A stretch of 21,524 nt of DNA from an uncultured Kiritimatiellota bacterium (GTDB taxonomy: Bacteria > Verrucomicrobiota > Kiritimatiellia > RFP12 > UBA1067). The notes below the pieces were generated by a model. The model saw only the letters and a program-made list of their open reading frames with translations, searched no databases and was not told where the DNA came from. The position numbers were made by a program, and so were the translations under genes. Every line of letters begins with the position of its first letter. The stretch's first letter is position 1. The stretch is from contig CAKURH010000066.1 of assembly GCA_934675625.1 (NCBI GenBank), positions 1-21,524 on the forward strand, read 5' to 3'. Positions 15,566 through 21,524 of this stretch are shown piece by piece.

Positions 15566-17284
15566 ATGGCGAAGAATACGAAACTTGAACTGACGTGGAT
15601 TGGCAAGGACAAGCGTCCGAGGCTTGAGCCGCGTGTGCTGATCGAGGATCCGACAAAATCCTACCATGCCGCCGTACGGCACGGCGACAAGGACATCTTC
15701 GACAACATGCTCATTCACGGCGACAACTTGCTTGCCCTCAAGGCACTTGAACAGCAGTTCGCCGGAAAGGTCAAATGCATCTACATCGATCCGCCGTACA
15801 ATACGGGATCGGCCTTTGAGCATTACGATGATTGCCTTGAACATTCGATCTGGTTGAATCTAATGCGAGAGCGGTTGGAACTGTTGAAAGTGCTTCTTCA
15901 TCCATCAGGAACAATATACGTACAGATTGACAATAACGAGCAAGCTTACTTAAAGGTTATAATGGACGAGGTGTTTCATAGAGACAATTTTGTTCAGATG
16001 ATTTCTGTGAAACGTGCCTCTCCCGCAGGATTTAAAGTTGTCAATCCGGGTCCACTTACTGTTACAGATTATGTCTTGCTTTATGCGAAGGACAAGAATC
16101 GTATGGTGTATCATCCTCAACGTATTCCTGTTCCATATGATGAGAACTATGATCTGATTATTCGAAATCCAGCCGACACGCCGCAGAATTGGAAATTCAC
16201 GAAACTAACAAATCTATTGTATGATCAATATGGTTTCACTTCATGGACAGACGCCAAGAAAACATGGGGAGATAATTGGAAAGCTATTCGCAATAATCTT
16301 CTTGATGGGTTAGCTTTAAAACACGCCGACGTAGTTGTATCAGTAAGGGATCCTCATAAACCGACGGAATCGTTGAGAAGAAAGCTCGCCGAATCAAAAG
16401 AAAAACCATGGACCGTTATCGTCGTAGAACGGGAACATAGTGGCCCATTATATCTATTGAATGGCGGATGTCTATCTTTCTACCGGAATAAGCTACGTGT
16501 TATTGATGGGAAGGAAGTCCCTACCGAATTGTTGACAGATTTTTGGACAGATATCAATTTCGCAGGGATCGCAAAAGAAGGTGGGGTTCAATTTAAGAAT
16601 AGTAAGAAGCCAGAAATGCTGGCGAAGAGAATTCTTGAGATGGGGTCTGATCCTGGAGATTGGGTACTAGACTCTTTTCTTGGCTCTGGCACGACGGCGG
16701 CGGTCGCTCACAAAATGGGTCGGCGTTGGATTGGCATTGAACTTGGCGATCATTGTTATACACATTGTTTGCCGCGCTTGAAAGGTGTCGTAGACGGAGC
16801 AGATCAGACGGGGATCTCAAAGCCCGTCAACTGGAAAGGTGGCGGCGGCTATCGGTTCTACGAGCTTGCGCCGACGCTCATCAAGGAGGATGCGTTAGGG
16901 CAGGCGGTGATCAACAAGGAATACAACGCCGAGATGCTGGCGGAGGCCGTCTGCAAACTGGAGGGTTTCACGTATGCGCCGAGCGAGACGGAGTATTTCA
17001 TTCATGGTCACTCGACGGAGCGGGACTTCATCTACGTGACGACGAACTACATGACGGCGAAGCATCTCGTGGCGCTCAACGAGCGCGTGGGCGGAGAGCG
17101 GAGCCTTCTCGTCTGCTGCAAGGGCTTCACGAAAGGCGAGGCGAAGGTGCCGAACCTGACGGTGAAGAAGATTCCGAAGGCCGTGCTCGACAAGTGCGAG
17201 TACGGGCACGACGACTACAGCCTGAACGTCAAGAACCTGCCGATGGCCGAAAAGCCGCTGGAACAGGGCGAACTGTTCGATTGA
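15566..17284 (+). CDS. mod: Type III restriction-modification methyltransferase (Mod)
   Basis: This is a beta-class adenine-N6 methyltransferase of about 572 residues. Counting from an ATG at 15557, the catalytic motif IV is DPPYNTGS (78-85) and the SAM-binding motif I is FLGSGTT (374-380), in the order typical of type III Mod; the region between contains the target-recognition domain. The C-terminal part is the Mod-specific tail. Start 15566 is preferred because AAAGGA directly touches the ATG at 15557 but is well spaced for 15566. Mod alone protects host DNA and, with Res, recognises the site for cutting. The middle of the gene (about 15840-16690) is clearly AT-richer and uses different codons from both ends, suggesting a recombined recognition domain. 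Confidence 0.95.
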   Translation: MAKNTKLELTWIGKDKRPRLEPRVLIEDPTKSYHAAVRHGDKDIFDNMLIHGDNLLALKALEQQFAGKVKCIYIDPPYNTGSAFEHYDDCLEHSIWLNLMRERLELLKVLLHPSGTIYVQIDNNEQAYLKVIMDEVFHRDNFVQMISVKRASPAGFKVVNPGPLTVTDYVLLYAKDKNRMVYHPQRIPVPYDENYDLIIRNPADTPQNWKFTKLTNLLYDQYGFTSWTDAKKTWGDNWKAIRNNLLDGLALKHADVVVSVRDPHKPTESLRRKLAESKEKPWTVIVVEREHSGPLYLLNGGCLSFYRNKLRVIDGKEVPTELLTDFWTDINFAGIAKEGGVQFKNSKKPEMLAKRILEMGSDPGDWVLDSFLGSGTTAAVAHKMGRRWIGIELGDHCYTHCLPRLKGVVDGADQTGISKPVNWKGGGGYRFYELAPTLIKEDALGQAVINKEYNAEMLAEAVCKLEGFTYAPSETEYFIHGHSTERDFIYVTTNYMTAKHLVALNERVGGERSLLVCCKGFTKGEAKVPNLTVKKIPKAVLDKCEYGHDDYSLNVKNLPMAEKPLEQGELFD

Positions 17285-17302
17285 TTTTGAGGAAGAATTA
17301 CA

Positions 17303-19969
17303 ATGGAAAGCAAAGATCTTGTCCTGAAGGATCTCGCACAGCGGATGAGCCTTCGTGCGCCGCAGAAGACATCGCTTGAACGACTGGCGGAGGTCGTGGA
17401 GGCGGCGGGACTCAAGAAAGGCGCAACGGAAGACGAACTGGAAGCTCAACTTGCCGCCGTGCGGGCACTCGGCTATGAGGGCGTGGAACTGCCGACTGCC
17501 GCAACGTTCGACTGGAAGTTCCTCTCCTTCGCCTTTGCGCTCGCGACGGGCGTCGGCAAGACGCGGCTTATGGGGGCGATCATCGCCTACCTCTATCGCA
17601 TGAAGGGACTCCGGAACTTCGTCGTCATTGCCCCCGGCAGGACGATCTACGAGAAGTTGATTTCCGATTTCACGGAGGGGTCCCCCAAGTACGTGTTCAA
17701 GGGACTGGCGGCTTTTGCGACCCAGAAGCCGATTATCGTCACGGGCGACACGTACCAGAACGGCGCCGCCCTCCAGCAAGGCGGCGATCTCTTAGGGCAT
17801 TCCGTCGTCATCAACATCTTCAACATCCAGAAACTGAACGAGCGCGGCGAGACGCATGAGGATGCGCAGAAGGATGTCGCACGCATCCGCCGCGTGAGCG
17901 AAACGCTGGGGATGAGCTACTTCGACTATCTCAAGAGTCGCGAGGATCTGGTTGTCCTGATGGACGAGGCGCATCACTACCGTGCGGGCGAAGCGGCGAA
18001 GACAGTGAACGAGATGCAACCCGTCCTTGGCATCGAGATGACGGCAACGCCGCGTATCGGGAAGCGGACGTTTTCTGACGTCCTTTTCCGCTACGGACTG
18101 GTCGACGCAATGAAGGACGGTTTCGTCAAGGAACCGGCCGTCGTGCGGCGGCAGAATTTCCGCGAAGGTAACTATGCCGGGCGCGAGGATGAACTTGATC
18201 ATCTCAAGCTACAGGACGCGATGGTCGTCCACCAATCGACCAAGGCGGCGTTGACGGAATACGCATTCAAGAATGGCGTACCCTGCGTGAAGCCTTTCGT
18301 TCTTGTCGTGGCGCCGGACCAAAAGTATGCTGACCAGATCGAGGCATACATTCAGAGCGCGGCGTTCTACGGCGGACAATATGCCGAGCGTGTCATCAAG
18401 ATCTATTCCAAGAAAGGCGCAAACAACGACGAAGCCATCGCCCAACTCTTGGATATCGAACGACCGGGGAACAAGATCGAGATCGTCATTCATGTCAACA
18501 TGCTGAGCGAGGGATGGGACGTGACGAACCTCTACACGATTGTCCCGCTCCGGGCCGCGAACTCGGCAAATCTCGTCGAACAGACGATCGGGCGCGGTCT
18601 GCGCCTTCCCTATGGCAGACGAACGGGGGTGGATGAGATCGACACGCTGTCCATCGTCTCGCACGACAAGTTCGACGCGATCATCTCCGCCGCGCGGACT
18701 CTGCAGATCGCGATGAAGGCGAAGGATGTGCCCGCCAAGAGCAAGACTTCTGTCGTGGCAAAGCCCATCATTGTCTTGCCTTCTTCTCCAACGGACGCAG
18801 ACGGGGCGCCGCTCGACAACGGCACGGCGGCAGCGGTGGCGAAGATTCAGGCATTGGTCAGCGGCGACGAACCGAATGTGCAAGGTGTTGATGTGAATGC
18901 GGATGAGGTCAAGGCTGATTTGCGAAAGGCGGTCGCCGAGACGCTGGGGAAAGGCGACATCAAGCCGTCCGACGAAGACGTTGAGTCGTGTGTCGCGCAT
19001 GCCCTTTCGCTGGTCGGCGACTCTCACATCGAGATTCCGCGCATCACCATCTCGCCGGGCAACACGACAATGCGAATCACCGACTTTGAACTGAATGAGG
19101 GTGAGCTTAACTACGCCCTGAGGGATGATCGGCTCGTCTATGACTACGTGCGGACGCGCAAGGTACGAGACGTAAAGGTGCAGCAGGGGGCAGGCGAGAA
19201 TTGGGCGGAGGAGTTGAAGAAATACGCCCGGGATCTCGCATCCCGTATCGCGGCGTTTGACGACATTGACTACGACGCCTGTGGCGAGTTGGTCGGTCGC
19301 TTGGTAGACACGTGCGTGAGCTATCTGAATGCACGGCTCGAACCGACTGAGCTTGCAAACTGCATACGCAACAACGTGCAGTCATTGGCGGCTGGCATCC
19401 GCACACAAATGCTGAAACACGCCGTTTGGGATTCGGACGAAGACCGCGTGATGGTTCAGCCAGGCGAATTTCGGCTGAAGGCCAATGCGCTTTCGGTGGA
19501 TGAGGACGAGACACCGCGACCGTTTGACGTAGCGATCGCGGACGGCGAGAAGAGCCACATTCGGGGCATGGTCTTCACGGGTTTTAAGAAATGCCTCTTC
19601 ACACTGCAGAAGTTTGACAGTGACCCCGAACGGGCCTTCTCGGAAATGTTGGAGCGAGAGGTGGCGGTGAAGAAGTGGTTCAAGCCGACGCTCAGCAACC
19701 TGCGGCTCTGGTATGGCCCGAACGAATACACGCCCGATTTCGTCTTCGAGACGGATGCGGGTAAGTTCCTTTGCGAAGTCAAGGCCGTCGGCAAGGTCGA
19801 AGACGCAGTTGTGCAAGCGAAAAAGAATGCAGCCGTAAAATGGTGCCATTACGCGAGCGATGCGGCTGTGCAGTCGGGCGGTAAACCGTGGCGCTATCTG
19901 CTCGTTCCCGACAATGCGATCAACAGCTCACTGGAACTCAAGGCGTGCATTGCGGACTACGGATATTGA
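17303..19969 (+). CDS. res: Type III restriction endonuclease subunit (Res)
   Basis: This is an 888-residue superfamily 2 ATPase with a C-terminal nuclease. Walker A is ATGVGKT (81-87), the DEAH box is at 221-224, motif III is TATP (247-250) and motif VI is EQTIGRGLRLPYG (426-438). The nuclease domain shows the PD-(D/E)xK pattern: P811-D812 and E825-V-K827. All catalytic residues expected for an active enzyme are present. With Mod it should form the restriction complex that cuts unmodified DNA after ATP-driven communication between sites. The gene starts 18 bp after mod behind a GAGGAAG site. Length and motif order match known Res proteins. Confidence 0.95.
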   Translation: MESKDLVLKDLAQRMSLRAPQKTSLERLAEVVEAAGLKKGATEDELEAQLAAVRALGYEGVELPTAATFDWKFLSFAFALATGVGKTRLMGAIIAYLYRMKGLRNFVVIAPGRTIYEKLISDFTEGSPKYVFKGLAAFATQKPIIVTGDTYQNGAALQQGGDLLGHSVVINIFNIQKLNERGETHEDAQKDVARIRRVSETLGMSYFDYLKSREDLVVLMDEAHHYRAGEAAKTVNEMQPVLGIEMTATPRIGKRTFSDVLFRYGLVDAMKDGFVKEPAVVRRQNFREGNYAGREDELDHLKLQDAMVVHQSTKAALTEYAFKNGVPCVKPFVLVVAPDQKYADQIEAYIQSAAFYGGQYAERVIKIYSKKGANNDEAIAQLLDIERPGNKIEIVIHVNMLSEGWDVTNLYTIVPLRAANSANLVEQTIGRGLRLPYGRRTGVDEIDTLSIVSHDKFDAIISAARTLQIAMKAKDVPAKSKTSVVAKPIIVLPSSPTDADGAPLDNGTAAAVAKIQALVSGDEPNVQGVDVNADEVKADLRKAVAETLGKGDIKPSDEDVESCVAHALSLVGDSHIEIPRITISPGNTTMRITDFELNEGELNYALRDDRLVYDYVRTRKVRDVKVQQGAGENWAEELKKYARDLASRIAAFDDIDYDACGELVGRLVDTCVSYLNARLEPTELANCIRNNVQSLAAGIRTQMLKHAVWDSDEDRVMVQPGEFRLKANALSVDEDETPRPFDVAIADGEKSHIRGMVFTGFKKCLFTLQKFDSDPERAFSEMLEREVAVKKWFKPTLSNLRLWYGPNEYTPDFVFETDAGKFLCEVKAVGKVEDAVVQAKKNAAVKWCHYASDAAVQSGGKPWRYLLVPDNAINSSLELKACIADYGY

Positions 19970-19984
19970 GGAAGGAACAAGACA

Positions 19985-20731
19985 ATGCGAATGAGGAAAC
20001 TGACTTTAAAAGCCCATGCGTACATTGAGTATGTCGCGGATGAGGTGATGGAGAAAGCGGGTGTCAAGGGTTTCAATCTTTTCAGGAATGATGAGAATCC
20101 ATTTGTCTATCTGCTCCAGCTGCCGGACGGCATGAGCGAGCAGCTGGCGGTGGAAGTCGGCAACGAACTCTTTCATGCGCTTGAACTTCTCCCGAAAGAA
20201 AAGAATCTTGCGGTGGAAGAACTTGGCGACTACTGCCTGATCGGCCGAGATGAAGATTCTCCCAAGGAGGAAACATACCATCTCTTGTTCAATCATCCCG
20301 CCATGCTTGAGTTCAAGCCGGACGATCCTGAAATGCGCTTCATGGTCAAGAATTGGAGCGAAGTCGAGGAAGATGAGGGGGCGGAGGAGGATGCCGTGCA
20401 GAAATTGCTTGACGGCATCAAGGCGAGGCGGCTGAAAGCGAAGAGTTCAGACGGCTACCTCGTTCTGGCGGGGAAGTTCTACGATGCGATCGCGTCCGGC
20501 GAGAAGACGGTCGAGTACCGCGACTTTACGGAATACAACCTCAAACGGACGATTGGCCTGAAGACGATCCGCTTCAATCGCGGCTATGTGAAGGACGCGC
20601 CGCAGATGAAGTGGGAGGTGAAGAAGGTCATGCTGCAGGATGCCGCCGACCACGAATGTGATCCCCAATCCGCCTCCGAGGACTTTGTTCCTGTGAGGAT
20701 TGCGATCTTCCTTGGGAAGCGAATCGCGTAA
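19985..20731 (+). CDS. ASCH-domain protein of unknown role
   Basis: This is a 248-residue protein whose C-terminal part (about 157-245) resembles ASCH domains, PUA-like folds that bind RNA or modified nucleotides: YLVLAGKFYDAIASGEKTVEYR then IRFNRGY and MKWEVKKV. The GEKT signature at 172-175 aligns with the active-site lysine region of the E. coli ASCH enzyme YqfB, but the position of its catalytic threonine holds E177, so the same chemistry cannot be assumed. The N-terminal half (1-150) is not recognised; it ends in an acidic linker (about 124-138). The gene lies 15 bp after res with GGAAGGAA before the ATG and nine bases before the radical SAM gene. A reader of modified bases, or a partner of the radical SAM enzyme, is a reasonable inference only. 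Confidence 0.7.
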   Translation: MRMRKLTLKAHAYIEYVADEVMEKAGVKGFNLFRNDENPFVYLLQLPDGMSEQLAVEVGNELFHALELLPKEKNLAVEELGDYCLIGRDEDSPKEETYHLLFNHPAMLEFKPDDPEMRFMVKNWSEVEEDEGAEEDAVQKLLDGIKARRLKAKSSDGYLVLAGKFYDAIASGEKTVEYRDFTEYNLKRTIGLKTIRFNRGYVKDAPQMKWEVKKVMLQDAADHECDPQSASEDFVPVRIAIFLGKRIA

Positions 20732-20740
20732 GGAGTGCTA

Positions 20741-21469
20741 ATGAACAGAACCGACAAAATCACCCGTGTGATGTGGGGGCGGGCGGAACGCCCACTTACG
20801 GTGTTCGTGCCATGGGACTGCGAGCATCATTGTCCGTTCTGCACGACAAAGGCAGAATACCTGACGCGCTATCCGGCGTCTCGGCTCGACTATTTCTTCA
20901 CGCGGCAGAAGGAGTCGATCCGGCGGATCCTGTCCTATCGTTTCGTTGACACGATCGTCCTGACGGGCGGCGAACCGCTGGCGGACATTCCCCGTCTGCG
21001 CGAATTGCTGGCCGTCATTCGGGATGAGTGCTGCTTCGAGGGGAAAGTCTATATCAACACTTCGCTCAACTTTGACGACGCGAAAGAGAGTGCGGCTCTC
21101 TCCTTTCTTCAGGAGGCGGCAGGAACAGCGGCCGTGTCAGGAATCTCCGTCTCGCTGCCCTATGCCGACGTGCAGATGATGAATGCGCGTGGCTTCGCGC
21201 TGATGATGCGGGTACGCAAGGAATGTTCGCTTCCGGCGTGCTGGCTGCGCGTCAATTCCGTCGTGACGGGGAACGAAAGCGAAGGTCAGATCCGCACATT
21301 CGTCAGCGATGTGATGGGGTGTGATGGACGTAAAGACGTATGGTCAGGCTCCATCAATCTCCGGAAGGACTACACGACGTGTAATCAAGCCAACTTGAAC
21401 GACTGCTTTGATCCGACGATGAAGACATTGATGGGGATGAAAGGCCTGACCCGAATGCCGCTAACTTAA
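20741..21469 (+). CDS. Radical SAM protein
   Basis: This is a 242-residue radical SAM enzyme. The iron-sulfur binding cysteines are C27, C31 and C34 (CEHHCPFC, the canonical CxxxCxxC), and GGEP at 76-79 is the SAM-binding motif, followed by a partial barrel. Members cleave SAM to a radical and modify many kinds of substrate; the substrate here is unknown. C214 and C222 near the end could be part of a second metal site. The start at 20741 is fixed by AAGGAG five bases upstream; a GTG at 20735 is less likely. The protein ends rather abruptly after MGMKGLT and may be short of a C-terminal part. Last gene of the operon within the window. Confidence 0.85.
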   Translation: MNRTDKITRVMWGRAERPLTVFVPWDCEHHCPFCTTKAEYLTRYPASRLDYFFTRQKESIRRILSYRFVDTIVLTGGEPLADIPRLRELLAVIRDECCFEGKVYINTSLNFDDAKESAALSFLQEAAGTAAVSGISVSLPYADVQMMNARGFALMMRVRKECSLPACWLRVNSVVTGNESEGQIRTFVSDVMGCDGRKDVWSGSINLRKDYTTCNQANLNDCFDPTMKTLMGMKGLTRMPLT

Positions 21470-21507
21470 GGCGATTTCGGACGTTTCCCGAGGCCTAGCG
21501 TCGCCTT
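21468..21507 (+). terminator. Possible operon-end hairpin
   Basis: AAGGCGA (21468-21474), overlapping the stop codon of the radical SAM gene, pairs with TCGCCTT (21501-21507). An inner stem TCGG/CCGA (21477-21480 with 21488-21491) stacks within it. Only three T residues follow, so as an intrinsic terminator it is weak. Confidence 0.3.
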
Positions 21508-21524
21508 TGACGGACGCTTCGAAC

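Noticed and set aside
11703..21469. BREX or DISARM system
   Set aside because: No PglZ phosphatase, BrxC/BrxL, DrmA/DrmB or phospholipase D gene is seen; Mod and Res are clearly type III.
20741..21469. Prokaryotic viperin
   Set aside because: The iron-sulfur motif and the sequence after it do not look like viperin, and no nucleotide kinase lies beside it.

Overview
This is a GC-rich bacterial chromosomal segment with housekeeping genes on the left and an accessory, probably defensive, block on the right. The organism cannot be named from the sequence. A LacI/AraC-fused XylR-type regulator, bacterial-type ProRS and glycogen phosphorylase, and clear sigma-70 style promoters (TATAAT, often with an upstream TG) point to a free-living or gut bacterium. 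The PVC group (Lentisphaerae/Kiritimatiellota-like) is my best guess, held weakly.

Layout. Positions 1-1436 hold a leftward promoter at the very edge and a rightward XylR-like regulator, with three operator-like repeats 15 bp apart in its leader. Positions 1417-7184 are a leftward run: a LolA-like exported protein, an AsmA/DUF748-like membrane-anchored protein, glycogen phosphorylase and prolyl-tRNA synthetase. These sit head to tail with short or overlapping junctions behind an extended -10 promoter. Positions 7398-7735 are a rightward tRNA operon: Arg(ACG), an initiator Met tRNA with unusual identity elements, and Pro(GGG). A 654-bp non-coding stretch rich in inverted repeats follows, including a 133-bp palindromic element.

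From 8390 rightward the content is accessory. First comes an NrtR-like Nudix/winged-helix protein, followed by an ADP-ribosylglycohydrolase (an ADP-ribose sensing and release pair). Next is a Bro-N antirepressor-like gene with its own promoter. A 490-bp non-coding stretch then holds a promoter and a chain of adjoining hairpins (11356-11687), ending just before the ribosome binding site of the next gene. From 11703 to 21469 there is a tightly packed five-gene operon: a large Z1-domain ATPase, a type III Mod methyltransferase, a type III Res helicase-endonuclease, an ASCH-domain protein and a radical SAM protein.

The last operon is the most interesting part. Mod and Res alone would make a complete type III restriction-modification system. 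Here they lie between a second large DNA-stimulated ATPase and two small proteins suggestive of nucleic-acid or nucleotide modification chemistry, behind a long structured leader. The middle of mod is visibly AT-richer than its flanks, as if the target-recognition region had been swapped in. The operon's extra genes, the leader RNA and the NrtR-DraG pair are the main leads for an undescribed system.
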